64,000 nt of DNA from Isoetes taiwanensis (GCA_021234155.1 JAJEKV010000108.1:3178850-3242849), one strand, 5' to 3'; positions 22,236 to 34,284 are shown, counted from the first letter of the stretch. The notes: generated by a model from the letters alone, not told the origin. Numbers and translations: made by a program.

Positions 22236-23094
22236 CAATTTAATTGAATGATGGTTATTTGGACAAGTTTGTCGAGGTCTTTTTAGATGATATTCTCATC
22301 TACTCCCAAACTATTGAGGAACATTTTGCTCATTTGGAGCAAGTTCTTCGAATTTTACAAGAGCACAAACTCTATGCAAAGATCTCCAAATGTGATTTCT
22401 TTGGCCTATTTGGGACACATCCTTTCTGGCGAAGGGGTGTCACCTGATCATGCTAAGGTACAAGTGGTACAGCAATGGCTCCCACCAGAGAACATTTCGG
22501 AGTTACGAAGTTTTCTAGGGTTAGCAACGTACTACCACAAATTCGTACCCAAATTCTCTAAAGTTGTAGCTCCTCTCACTGATCTTTTGAAAAAAGATCA
22601 AAATTTTGTGTGGGAAAGAGAGCAGCAAGAGGCGTTTCGGTGCATTAAGGACTTGCTAGTGAGCAGTCCTGTATTAAAAGTACCGGATTTGAATCAAACA
22701 TTCAAGGTCTATACTGACGCTTGCGGGCAAGCGTTAGGGGCAGTATTGATGCAGCAGGGACATGTAGTGGCTTATAAAAGTCGGAAACTGAGTCCTGTGG
22801 AAAGGAACTACACAACCTATGAGCAAGAATTGTTAGCCATTGTGCATGCTTAAAGACTTGGAGGCACTACTTGCGTAGTGGGATGAGCCAAGAGCCGCGC
22901 AAGTTTATCGTCTATACCGACCATAAACCATTGAGGTTCTTGCAGAGTCAAGCCGAGATTAGCCCGAGACAAGCTAGGTGGCTAGACTTCCTCCATGAGT
23001 TCCATTTCTCCATTGAGCATACCCCTGACAAAAATAATCCAGTTGCCGATGCGCTATCAAGGGTTAAGCATATAAATACCTTAACAAAGTGATC
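22236..23094 (+). pseudogene. Ty3/gypsy pol remnant: RT end plus RNase H
   Basis: The frame at 22244 gives [20 protein letters not shown], which holds the RT catalytic FLDD box and the following helix. A frameshift near 22400 moves to the frame with [11 protein letters not shown] and the RNase H part (TDACGQALGAVLMQQ; KLSPVERNYTTYEQELLAIV). A stop near 22853 separates the last segment, which runs YTDHKPLRFLQ to NPVADALSRV. The RT thumb, RNase H and connection are thus present in three frames. No integrase follows. Confidence 0.85.
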
Positions 23095-23569
23095 TTATAC
23101 AAAGGATCAAGGATGCATATCCGGAGGATCAACAAGATCCAGCGATGGCCATGGATCGTATCAGACCCGGAAGAGCTCGATCTGGTAGTCGTGGCTTGGA
23201 AGGAATTAATCAAGATCGAATCCAAAGCCAGCTGGGTCGGATTAGCTGGAAGGGACTGCAGGTGACTCCAGTTGAGACGATTATAAAGCCTGAAGGAGGA
23301 ATTCGATGGGGGAACGGAATTGGGTCTGAAGAAGAGAAGAGTCGGTTCTGCTGCCAGAGTAAACTATTTGGATCGAGACTTGGACCACGAGGTCGTTTTA
23401 GCAGCCCGAGGCTGTGGTTGTGGCCACAGTGCAGGTTGCTACTGCCAAGGGGTCGGATTTGGCCTTTGGGCAGCCGGCTGATATTCATCCAAGGAAGAAT
23501 TACTGGAAGGATCCAGTCTGCTGAGAGTGCTCCACATAGGAGCAGGCCAATGTGATCAATGAGGGGGAT

Positions 23570-23650
23570 CTGGGATCCGTGGTGTGGAGGAAACTGATCG
23601 GTGTATCTCACGCAGGCAAAGATTACTCAAGGGAAAATGTTTTGCCGTAA
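23570..23650 (+). repeat. Terminal repeat of the gypsy element, right copy
   Basis: An 81-bp near-match to 20841-20922, ending ttttgccgtaa. Homology between the two ends does not extend further left, so the 5' and 3' LTRs differ outside this piece. This marks the end of the gypsy element inside R1. Confidence 0.6.
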
Positions 23651-23679
23651 CATCCAAAGATGTTCTTTTTATGCTTTCT

Positions 23680-25420
23680 TCATGAAGTCTCACCTTGTAC
23701 GACATCTAACCATGTACGGCTCAGAAACAAAGTATAAGTTTCAGCATGCACATTCTCTAGAAATTTCAAAACTATAAAATTGAAAATTGCTTTCACCTTA
23801 TATACATTGCACAAAACATTTCTTATAACTCCCATAGGTTGTACCTTCATTTGATTGATTGTCGGCTCCATCATTCAATCCAACTTGAAGCATTATATGG
23901 TAGGCATTACATTCACTCCGTTGGCTGTATCTGTGTTGGCTCCTTTTATTAAATATCCATTGATACTCACATCATAAAGAAATGGCTGGATCTTTGGACT
24001 GCCGAGCTGGTGGCTCTATTATATTCTTGTTTCTATTATTCGATAGAATTTGTTGGACTAAAATTTCTATTTTTTTCTTCCTTCTAACTCTTGCAACAAA
24101 TTAGGATAATAATGCATCAATTGCTCAAGAGTAAGTGTGATTTTAGTAGCTAAAACTATTAAAAAATGAACCTTCTATAATTAAATGAACAAGCTGGAGA
24201 TTGAACCCAGGACCTCTTGCTTGCAAGCCAAGTACTCTAACACTTAGCTGCCGACCCTTTGATGGGCTTTCGGCACCCCTCCCTAAGTCATTCTTCATAT
24301 GTGCCCATTACACATCCTCCAACATTCCAACATTCCCCCTTAATGGGCACACCAGTCCATTCCAACCTTCACCACAATCCACATGCTCCCCTCCTCGGGC
24401 AACTCCACCACTGCAGGAGTTGGGCTTTCCACTGGCCAAGCTTTGCTCATTTTCATCCCGGGGACTGTCCCGGTGCAGTTAAGCACCCTTTCCTTGGGAC
24501 CATGGCTCTAATACCATATTTAGAAATAAACCTTCTATGATTGGGTGGACCCGTCAGGATCGAACCCAAGACCTCTTGTTTGCAAGCCAAGTACTCTACC
24601 ATCGAAGCTACGGCCCTTTGATGGGCTTTTGGCACTCCTCCACTGAGTCATCCTTCATATATGCCCATTATACATGCTCCAACATTCCAACAAAAACTTG
24701 GCTGATCACATCATTTTCATTATGAGTGTCCTCCTCCACGATAGAAGGTGTCGATATGGGCTGATTTTCTTCTATAGACTGAAAACAAGTATGTGGGTAG
24801 CACATTGAATTGCACCTTCTTAGGTCTTGACACCTTTTTAAAGCTTGTCCCACAAAGCCTTTGGCAAAGAGCTCTTAGTCTTCTCCGCTATCGGCACTAC
24901 TCTTTGTTCTTGGACCATCCTTTTTGATCTTGTAACCGTATTTGCTTCTCCATTTTCTTCTTCTTACTGAAATGTGTCATTCTCCACCTCAACAAATTCA
25001 TAATTCACTACTGATTTTGCCTTCTCTTGCTTCTTAAGTTCCTCAATAAGAGGATTTTTAATATACTTTGCATCTTGAATGTGAGCATCATTATTAGGAA
25101 GAGGTACTGACTCAAACACTTGCTGCCTTGGTGGATACTTATTGTTTGCCCATTCTGGTTTCTCGTGAATTTTCCAACAACTACTCTTAGCATGCTTAAA
25201 TTTATCATATAACTTGCAATATAATTGAACCTTACTTGGATACCATCACTGCTTTGGCTGCACCATTTGTGTGATAACCATTGGTAAAACGGACTTTTTG
25301 TTTGATAAAAAGATACAGGCCTTAAGTATACCTTTCGGAAAAGGAAAAGCATTGAGATAAATATTCAATGCAAAGATATTCAATAGTTGTATATCCAAGA
25401 GACCTTCACAATTGTTCCTA
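23680..25420 (-). pseudogene. LTR-retrotransposon gag-pro remnant (split by TRIM)
   Basis: Read on the minus strand from right to left there is a gag-like part (LNIYLNAFPFPKGILKACIF near 25360). A degenerate CCHC knuckle follows (CKLYDKFKHAKSSCW near 25200, with one Cys changed to Tyr), then a Lys-rich linker. After the TRIM comes an aspartic-protease-like region (DTANGVNVMP in place of D(T/S)G, then NFIVLKFLENV and SRTWLD in place of GRPWL). The frame on both sides of the TRIM is the same when the 5-base target duplication is counted once. The catalytic triplet is altered and stops are present. Copies lie at 30221-31900 (-) and 51120-52795 (+). Confidence 0.6.
24157..24692 (-). mobile_element. 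TRIM retrotransposon with tRNA-like LTRs (R1 copy)
   Basis: A 536-bp element on the minus strand with two 176-bp LTRs starting TGTTGGAATGTTGGAG and ending AATA. Next to the first LTR is the PBS TGGTATTAGAGCCATGG. Just before the second LTR is the polypurine tract AAGGGGGAA. The flanking 5-base repeat GTTTT is clearest in this copy. Each LTR carries a tRNA-like sequence. There is no coding capacity. The clearest reading is the inverted copy at 51793-52328. Confidence 0.85.
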
Positions 25421-26277
25421 TCTCATTACCACCCCAAACAAAGATGCAAAGAATAGCACAATCTCCTTAAATTTTTTCAACAAGAGCTACCAAGGCTGAG
25501 AGTAAATTAAAATATTATAAAGCACAAACTTAACTACATGTATCGGTCTAGCCATAATGCCTTTGTAAGCCCAATATGATTTGATCCCAAGCCTAGAAGA
25601 CATAAACATTAATCCCAAATGGGATGCCCAATAATCTAGTACTGAACTAGAAGGTACGACCTTTCAAGGATAAGCATTCATTTGCGGTGGAGAATTATGT
25701 GTCGAAATAACACTACATTTTGCCAATTCATCAAGCACCCAAAAGCAACCGGTTTCGAAGTAATCTACGATAGCTTTTCAATTTTTGAGTATCTTTAGAT
25801 TTAGTAGAAAAGTTTTTTACAAGGTCTTGTGATCTACTCATAGCTTTTCAAAATTTGGGTATCTTTAGATTTGATCTTGATTAGAAATTTCGAGCATCTT
25901 TAGATTTCTCTTTGTTTTGATTTCGATGTACTAATGCAATGGGAACATACTAACAACATGGAAAGGGGGTCGCCAAAATGGTCTGAGAATGTCATTCAGG
26001 TCTTTGACACTGCACCTCCCTACAACTTCGGAATGGAAAGGGGAGAACAATTCGGAACAACAAATTTTTTGAGGCTATAACGGTAAACATCTCTTTGTGT
26101 TCCCTCTTCTTCTCACGTTCCTATTTCACCCTAAACCGCCATATATTTATTGTTCTTGCTCTAGTTATGGATTCGACATGCTTGGTATTGAAGACCTAAT
26201 CAAGCATCTTTAGCATGGATTGCCCTTGAAAGATTTTTATGAAAGGTACCATATTATGCAACCGTTCGCTTAAATCC

Positions 26278-26300
26278 TTTCTTTCTTTCTTTCTTTTCGT
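26278..26300. repeat. (tttc)n microsatellite in R1
   Basis: Five to six units of tttc. The R2 copy (near 32821-32846) and the R3 copy (gaaa orientation near 50187-50212) have different unit numbers, as expected for slippage since duplication. Confidence 0.7.
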
Positions 26301-26940
26301 TTCTTTGGCAAAATGAATGCCCGAATCTTCATGCATTTTGGTTCGTAGATATAGGGAAAAGAGGCTTCCTCTTTTTTGAGAACCGAAGTTACTCTTTAAT
26401 GCAAAGAAGGTCATCAAAATCCGTGTAAAATGGCAAACAAATTGAATTTTCACCCTGCATGCGGACTATAGTTAGCATCTACAAAATAAAATTACAAAAA
26501 TAACCTCCTATACCGCGCATTAGACGCCGATCGAGGCCAAGAAATGCCTCAACAAAGAGCATTACCGCTCCATTACGACTGTAAACCATTAGTTAGCATC
26601 CGCATGTCATCAAAACTCGTAATATCATCTGCAAACCTGTAATATCATCTGCATGTCGATCAAAAGAAGGCTACGTGCCTTGCATTACAACTGCTAAACA
26701 AACAGCCAAGAAAAGACAATGAAACACCAAAAATGAAGGGATCAAAACATAAAAGATGTCTATGCCTCCTTGCGCCAGAGTTTTCCCTTTCTGACGAGCT
26801 ATGGCCTTGGCTCTCTGAAGAAGACAAAATGATGGAGCAGGGAGGCCTAGGAGGTTTCTCCTTTTTGGCCATAGACGGACCTCCGCCTTTAAAAAAAACA
26901 GGGGGAGGACAAAAGGGGGGGTAAAATTTGGCTTCCCCTT

Positions 26941-27077
26941 CCATGTTGTGGTGGCATGGCCCACGGTCCCACATTCCCAGTATGGCCGGTGACCCGCCTC
27001 CCGGCTCACGGGTCAGCAGTGCCCCACCGGTCCACACCGGAATGTGGTCCCGGTGGCCATGCCACCATACAACATGG
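26941..27077. repeat. GC-rich foldback in R1
   Basis: About 50-bp imperfect inverted arms start ccatgttgtggtggcatggcc and are separated by a G/C-rich centre. The motif ccggaatgtgg or its complement occurs in both arms. It recurs at 33486-33620 and 49397-49530. ORFs over it on both strands are shadows of the palindrome. Confidence 0.75.
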
Positions 27078-27735
27078 CAACTAGCCACCTTCTGCCTTGG
27101 AATAGAAAACGGCTCAAGGATTCCGCTCAAGCGTCACCGCAGTAAGCATCGGTCATCCTCCAAGTTGCCGTGTTGTGGCGACCTAGAAGTGGGTCGTCGA
27201 TTCCAAACCCGCTCCCAGCTCCTGCCGATTGCGAATCCTGAATCAGCTCCCCACTTTCCATGCCGCCATACAAAAAGCTCCATTGAGCGAGAAGGATGCA
27301 TTTTCTTCTATGTGAATCCTAGTTGTAGAGCTCGACTTCTCATGTCGTTTGTACTGGAATGAAGGCGAAAAAGGAAAACGCAACATCACCATTTTCCAAG
27401 TTAGAGACGCACGAATTGGACTACTAATGTCAAGCGTACACGGCAAAATAAATCAATGAATGGGAATTTGAACCATTTCTTTATTGAACTTGTCCAAGAA
27501 TTTCCAGGTGTATTGTTTGACAACATAAGACAATGAAAGAAAGTTGTGATGTGAACAAGTCTCTTATGTGGTCCTAGTCCTACCATATTAAAAAGTTAAA
27601 AAATCTAAAAAAATTGAGCCCATTGCCTGGCAGCCTTGGAATTGGAACTTGCTGGATGTCTCAACAGAAGAGTCGTGTTTCCGAGACCGATCCTGACAAA
27701 GAAATGAGTCCTGTCTTGACCTAGAAAAGACAGGT

Positions 27736-27990
27736 ATGGATGGAACCCCTAAATTTAAAGGCCAGCCAGGAGCCAAAACATTTCGATCGAGTAGAAGCTT
27801 CTGATTTGTTTCTACTTCGTGTGGCTTGGGCTTGGGCCTGCTGGCACCTTTCAGGGCGTTAACACGTCTATCAATCTGTCAGGTAAAATAATGCTAATCG
27901 TTTGTATGATATTCATAAGTAGTACATCGTTAGGAATCTAGGGCCTATAAGAACAGGGAGCAAATTCTCATTTGTATTCTGATCTAAGCT
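27736..27990 (+). promoter_or_regulatory. Retained UGT promoter and 5' UTR in front of the truncated copy
   Basis: This segment matches the sequence upstream of UGT-2 (48460-48733, opposite strand). It includes gtagaagcttctgattt, the TATA-like gcctataagaacagg and a leader ending gatctaagct before the ATG at 27991. If active it could drive a truncated or antisense-capable transcript running into the gypsy-derived block. Confidence 0.6.
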
Positions 27991-29009
27991 ATGGAGGTGT
28001 CTAACAAGAGCCATATGCCTCATATTGTGGCATTTCCTTTCCCAACACAGGGACACATTAATCCCATGCTAGTTACGTTACCCAACGTTTAAGCAGCTCA
28101 TTTGGGTTTTGCATTACATTTGTGAATAGCAATATCAATCATGCTAGGCTGATGGAAAGAGGAGATCCCGCTTTAGATGCAGAGCGTAACCTCAAGATCG
28201 ATTTGTTGGAATTCCCTGATGGTTTAGATTGTTTGTCTCGGGGAATGGACGGAGTGAGGGAAGCCATAGCTGCTTCTAACAAAGATGAAGGGGCCTTTCC
28301 AGAGCTGGTTGATAACATGATCCGTGATGGACCAGGTGTTTGTCAGATACTATGTGATACCATGGTTGGATGGACCCAAGACGTTGCAAATGAGTTTGAC
28401 ATACCATTGGCTGCTTATTCTACAACTTGTGCTACCAATGATCTCATAGCTTCTTCATTGCCTCAACTTATGGACCAAGGATACGTTCCTCTCAATTTCA
28501 AAGGTAGATCTGTTACCCTTTCTCCCAAAATGCAAAGTGGAACATTTTTTCCATCTTCCTTGCATAATGAAGCTTTGTTCCCCGTACAAACAAATCATGA
28601 CCCCCAATCGACACCTGAGACTTCTTTTTCCCTGTTTTTTTTTTTCAATGCGGTGACTACATGGAACCTAACCATCGCATCGCTTTGTATTCTCGTATCG
28701 AACCTCAGATCCTATGCGAAATCCATTTGCATGCCGCGTATGAAGCATCGATCAACTCACATGTCCGTGACACATATACCGTGCTGCCGAGAGGCGCATT
28801 TTGTTTTGGTGAATTCCATAGAAGAACTTGAAGAAAATTTGTTGAAGCCATGAGGAATATTGCCTCTAACTATCTCCCCATTGGTCCGGGGCCTACCCAT
28901 TGTTTACACGATTCCAAGGCAGGGCACTTGTCTCAATGGAAGAAACCAAGTGCATAGAATGGTTAAATGGCCAAGACCCTAACTCAGATTATATGTCTCG
29001 TTTGGTTCC
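27991..29009 (+). pseudogene. Truncated UDP-glycosyltransferase copy, fused to gypsy sequence
   Basis: This corresponds to UGT-2 from its ATG through exon 1, the intron and the first part of exon 2, up to the codons for YVSFG. It stops at tttggttcc, and gypsy pol starts within the next bases. The PSPG box and the whole UDP-sugar-binding half are absent. Frame breaks occur early (for example near 28070, where UGT-2 has gttctgtgcc and this copy gttacgttaccc). The open 28122-28853 stretch is the readable middle of exon 1 running into the intron. Many differences fall at CAG/CTG sites, so the true number of frameshifts is uncertain. Confidence 0.9.
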
Positions 29010-30695
29010 CACCAGAGAACATTTCGGAGTTACGAAGTTTTCTAGGGTTAGCAACGTACTACCACAAATTCGTACCCAAATTCTCTAAAGTTGTAGCTCC
29101 TCTCACTGATCTTTTGAAAAAAGATCAAAATTTTGTGTGGGGAAAGAGAGCAAAGAAGAGGCGTTGGCGCATTAAGGACTTGCTAGTGAGCAGTCCTGTA
29201 TTAAAAGTACCGGATTTGAATCAAACATTCAAGGTCTATACTGACGCTTGCGAGCAAGCGTTAGGGGCAGTATTGATGCAGCAGGGACATGTAGTGGCTT
29301 ATAAAAGTCGGAAATCGAGTCCCGTGGAAAAGGAACTACACAACCTATGAGCAAGAATTGTTAGCCATTGTGCATGCTTAAAGACTTGGAGGCACTACTT
29401 ATGAGTGGGATGAGCCAAGAGCAGCGCCAGTTTATCGCCTATCCCACCATAAACCATTGAGGTTCTTGCAGTCAAAAGCCGGATTAGCCCGGACAAGCTA
29501 GGTGGCTAGACTTCCTCCATGAGTTCCATTTCTCCATTGAGCATACCCCCGACAAAAATAATCCAGTTCTTGCCGATCGCGCTTATCAAGGGTTAAGCAT
29601 ATAAATACCTTAACAAAGTGATCTTATACAAAGGATCAAGGATGCATATCCTGAGGATCAACAAGATCCAAACATGGCCATGGATCGTGATCGGACCCGG
29701 AAGAGCTCGATCCGGTAGTCGTGGCTTGGAAGGAATTAATCAAGATCGAATCCAAAAGCCACCGGCCGGATTAATTTGGAAGGGACTGCAGGTGACTCCA
29801 GTTGAGACGATTATAAAGCCTGAAGGAGGAATTCGATGGGGGAACGGAATTGGGTCCGAAGAAGAGAAGAGTCGGTTCTGCTGTCAGAGTAAAACTATTT
29901 GGATCGAGACTTGGACCACGAGGTCGTTTTAGCAGCCCGAGGCTGTGGTTGTGGCCACAGTGCAGGTTGCTACTGCCAAGGGGTCGGATTTGGCCTTTGG
30001 GCAGCCGGCTGATATTCATCCAAGGAAGAATTACTGGAAGGATCCAGTCTGCTGAGAGTGCTCCACATAGGAGCAGGCCAATGTGATCAATGAGGGGGAT
30101 CTGGGATCCGTGGTGTGGAGGAAACTGATCGGTGTATCTCACGCAGGCAAAGATTACTCAAGGGAAAATGTTTTGCCGTAACATCCAAAGATGTTCTTTT
30201 TATGCTTTCTTCATGAAGTCTCACCTTGTAACGACATCTAACCATGTAATTTCGAAAACAAAGTATAAGTTTCCAAGATGCACATTCTCTAGAAATTTCA
30301 AAACTATAAAATTGAAAATTGCTTTCACCTTATATACATTGCACAAAACATTTCTTATAACTCCCATAGGTTGTACCTTCATTTGATTTTTGATTGTCGG
30401 CTCCATCATTCAATCCAACTTGAAGCATTATATGGTAGGCATTACATTCACTCGTTGGCTGTATCGATTCTGTGTTGGCTCCTTTTATTAAATATCCATT
30501 GATACTCACATCATAAAGAAATGGCTGGATCTTTGGACTGCCGAGCTGGTGGCTCTATTATATTCTTGTTTCTATTATTCGATAGAATTTGTTGGACTAA
30601 AATTTCTATTTTTTTCTTCCTTCTAACTCTTGCAACAAATTAGGATAATAATGCATCAATTGCTCAAGAGTAAGTGTGATTTTAGTAGCTAAAAC

Positions 30696-31232
30696 TATTA
30701 AAAAATGAACCTTCTATAATTAGATGAACAAGCTGGAGATTGAACCCAGGACCTCTTGCTTGCAAGCCAAGTACTCTAACACTTAGCTGCTGACCCTTTG
30801 ATGGGCTTTCGGCACCCCTCCCTAAGTCATTCTTCATATGTGCCCATTACACATCCTCCAACATTCCAACATTCCCCCTTAATGGGCACACCAGTCCATT
30901 CCAACCTTCACCACAATCCACATGCTCCCCTCCTCGGGCAACTCCACCACTGCAGGAGTTGGGCTTTCCACTGGCCAAGCTTTGCTCATTTTCATCCCGG
31001 GGACTGTCTCGGTGCAGTTAAGCACCCTTTCCTTGGGACCATGGCTCTAATACCATATTTAGAAATAAACCTTCTATGATTGGGTGGACAGGCTGGGGAT
31101 CGAACCCAAGACCTCTTGTTTGCAAGCCAAGTACTCTACCACTGAGCTACCGGCCCTTTGATGGGCTTTTGGCACTCCTCCACTGAGTCATCCTTCATAT
31201 ATGCCCATTATACATGCTCCAACATTCCAACA
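30696..31232 (-). mobile_element. TRIM retrotransposon with tRNA-like LTRs (R2 copy)
   Basis: A 537-bp copy in the same position as in R1. It preserves the first-LTR tRNA-like part best. The A box TAGCTCAGTGG is the complement of 31139-31149 and the B box GGTTCGATCCCC the complement of 31095-31106, with the anticodon loop CTTGCAA between them. The PBS reads TGGTATTAGAGCCATGG. Confidence 0.85.
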
Positions 31233-33485
31233 AAACCTTGGCTGATCACATCATTTTCATTATGAGTGTCCTCCTCCACGATAGAAGGTGTCGATATGGG
31301 CTGATTTTCTTCTATAGACTGAAATTGTTATGTGGGTAGCACATTGAATTGCACCTTCTTAGGTGCTGACACCTTTAAAGCTTGTCCCGTCAAAGCCTTT
31401 GGCAAAGAGCTCTTAGTCTTCTCCGCTATCGGCACTACTCTTTGTTCTTGGACCATCCTTTTTGATCTTGTAACCGTATTTGCTTCTCCATTTTCTTCTT
31501 CTTACTGAAATGTGTCATTCTCCACCTCAACAAATTCATAATTCACTACTGATTTTGCCTTCTCTTGCTTCTTAAGTTCCTCAATAAGAGGATTTTTAAT
31601 ATACTTTGCATCTTGAATGTGAGCATCATTATTAGGAAGAGGTACTGACTCAAACACTTGCTGCCTTGGTGGATACTTATTGTTTGCCCATTCTGGTTTC
31701 TCGTGAATTTTCCAACAACTACTCTTAGCATGCTTAAATTTATCATATAACTTGCAATATAATTGAACCTTACTTGGATACCATCACTGCTTTGGCTGCA
31801 CCATTTGTGTGATAACCATTGGTAAAAGCGGACTTTTGTTTGATAAAAAGATCACAGCCTTAAGTATACCTTTAGGAAAAGGAAAAGCATTGAGATAAAT
31901 ATTCAATGCAAAGATATTCAATAGTTGTATATCCAAGAGACCTTCACAATTGTTCCTATCTCATTACCACCCCAAACAAAGATGCAAAGAATAGCACAAT
32001 CTCCTTAAATTTTTTCAACAAGAGCTACCAAGGCTGAGAGTAAATTAAAATATTATAAAGCACAAACTTAACTACATGTATCGGTCTAGCCATAATGCCT
32101 TTGTAAGCCCAATATGATTTGATCCCAAGCCTAGAAGACATAAACATTAATCCCAAATGGGATGCCCAATAATCTAGTACTGAACTAGAAGGTACGACCT
32201 TTCAAGGATAAGCATTCGCTGCAGGTGGAGAATTATGTGTCGAAATAACACTACATTTTTGCCAATTCATCAAGCACCCAAAAGCAACCGGTTCGGGAAG
32301 TAATCTACGTATAGCTTTTCAATTTTTGAGTATCTTTAGATTTAGTAGAAAAGTTTTTTACAAGGTCTTGTGATCTACTCATAGCTTTTCAAAATTTGGG
32401 TATCTTTAGATTTGATCTTGATTAGAAATTTCGAGCATCTTTAGATTTCTCTTTGTTTTGATTTCGATGTACTAATGCAATGGGAACATACTAACAACAT
32501 GGAAAGGGGGTCGCCAAAATGGTCTGAATGTCATTCAGGTGCTGACACCTGGCACCTCCCTACAACTCGGAATGGAAAGGGGGAGAACAATTCCGGGAAC
32601 AACAAATTTTACAGGCTATAACAGGTAAACATCTCTTTGTGTTCCCTCTTCTTCTGCGTTCCTATTTCACCCTAAACCGGCCATATATTTATTGTTCTTG
32701 CTCTAGTTATGGATTCGACATGCGGTATTGAAGACCTAATCAAGCATCTTTGCGCATGGATTGCCCGCAGAAGATTTTTATGAAAGGTACCATATTATGC
32801 AACCGTTCCGGCTTAAATCCCTTTCTTTCTTTCTTTCTTTCTGTTTCTTTGGCAAAATGAATGCCTGAATCTTCATGCATTTTGGTTCTGTATTGGCAGG
32901 GAAAAAGAGGCTTCCTCTGTTTTGAGAACCAGAAGTTACTCTTTAGTGCAGCAAGAAGGTCATCAAAATCCGTGTAAAATGGCAAACAAATTGAATTTTC
33001 GACCTGCATGCAGACTATAGTTAGCATCTACAAAATAAAATTACAAAAATAACCTCCTATACCTGCATTAGACGTCGAATCTGAGCCAAGAAATGCCTCA
33101 ACAGTAGCATTACCGGCTCCATTACGACCTGTAAACCATTAGTTAGCATCTGCATGTCATCAAAACCTGTAATATCATCTGCAAACCTGTAATATCATCT
33201 GCATGTCGATCAAAAGAAGGCTACGTGCCTTGCATTACAACTGCTAAACAAACAGCCAAGAAAAGACAATGAAACACCAAAAATGAAGGGATCAAAACAT
33301 AAAAGATGTCTATGCCTCCTTGCGCCAGAGTTTTCCCTTTCTGACGAGCTATGGCCTTGGCTCTACGAAGACAAAATGATGGAGCAGGAGGCCTAGGAGG
33401 TTTCTCCTTTTGCGCCATAGACGGACCTCCGCCTTCGTCGAAAACAGGGGAGGACAAAAAGGGGGTAAAATTTGGCTTCCCCCTT

Positions 33486-33620
33486 CCATGTTGTGGTGGC
33501 ATGGCCACCGGTCCCACATTCCGGTATGGCCGGTGACCCGCTCCCGGCTCCGCCGGTCGCGGTGCCCCACCGGTCCACACCGGAATGTGGTCCCGGTGGC
33601 CATGCCACCATACAACATGG
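33486..33620. repeat. GC-rich foldback in R2
   Basis: Arms start ccatgttgt(at)ggtggcatggccaccgg and are roughly 85% complementary by eye over about 50 bp. The centre is GC-rich (ctcccggctccgccgg). Confidence 0.75.
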
Positions 33621-34284
33621 CAACTAGCCACCTTCTGCCTTGGAATAGAAAACGGCTCAAGGATTCCGCTCAAGCGGTCAGCTGCAGGTAAGCATCAGGT
33701 CATCCTCCAAGTTGCCGTGTTGTGGCGACCTAGAAGTGGGTCGTCGATTCCAAACCCGCTCCCAGCTCCTGCCGATTGCGAATCCCCTGGAATCAGCTCT
33801 CCACTTTCCATGCCGCCATAGAAAAAAGCTCCATTGAGCGAGAAGGCGGCATTTTCCTGTATGTGAATCCTAGTTGTAGAGGTGGCTTCTCATGTCGATT
33901 GTACTTGAATGAAGACGAAAAAGGAAAACGCAACATCACCATTTTCCAAGTTAGAGAAGGACGAGTTGGACTACTAATATCAAGCGTACACGGCGAAATA
34001 AATTAATGAATGGGAATTGGAACCATTTCTTTATTGAACTTGTCCAAGAATTTCCAGGTGTATTGTTTGACAACATAAGACAATGAAAGAAAGTTGTGAT
34101 GTGAACAAGTCTCTTATGTGGTCCTAGTCCTACCATATTAAAAGTTAAAGAATCTAAAAACAATTGAGCCCATTGCTTCCTTGGCAGCCTTGGAACTTGC
34201 TGGACGTCTCAAGAGAAGAGTCGTGTTTCCGAGACCGATCCTGACAAAGAAATGAGTCCCGTCTTGACCTAGAAACAGATACGA

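Larger units (their letters stand above)
22479..27735 (+). repeat. Block R1, first copy of the 5.2-kb repeated block
   Basis: From ctcccaccagagaac (gypsy pol) to gtcttgacctagaaa, this sequence recurs at 29007-34284 in the same orientation and at 48734-54005 inverted. It holds the gypsy RNase H end, the gypsy right terminal repeat, a gag-pro remnant on the minus strand with a nested TRIM, a (tttc)n tract and a GC-rich foldback. On the left it continues into the rest of the gypsy element, so R1 is in its original context. On the right it continues into a UGT promoter. Confidence 0.85.
27785..34284 (+). repeat. Left arm of a 6.5-kb inverted repeat
   Basis: UGT promoter, truncated UGT and block R2 together match 48734-55218 in reverse orientation. 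The 14.4-kb spacer holds UGT-1 and UGT-2. The two arms share the UGT/gypsy junction, so they come from one duplication event. Confidence 0.85.
29007..34284 (+). repeat. Block R2, second copy of the repeated block
   Basis: It begins inside gypsy pol at tcccaccagagaacatt, directly after the truncated UGT, and ends near agaaacagatacg. After that the sequence is unrelated to R1 and R3. It contains gypsy RNase H (29010-29600, frame-broken), the gypsy terminal repeat (about 30102-30182), gag-pro remnant, TRIM and foldback. R2 keeps CAG/CTG trinucleotides at many sites where R1 has CG. Confidence 0.85.

Noticed and set aside
23095-23569. Integrase of the gypsy element
   Set aside because: The frame after RNase H continues only through a short linker (LIQRIKDAYPEDQ); no HHCC or DDE motif follows.
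26660-27362. ORFs of 144-156 codons on both strands
   Set aside because: They mirror each other across the GC-rich foldback and shift frame between the three copies; not coding.
28122-28853. Independent 243-codon gene
   Set aside because: It is the middle of the truncated UGT exon 1 read through its intron, matching UGT-2.
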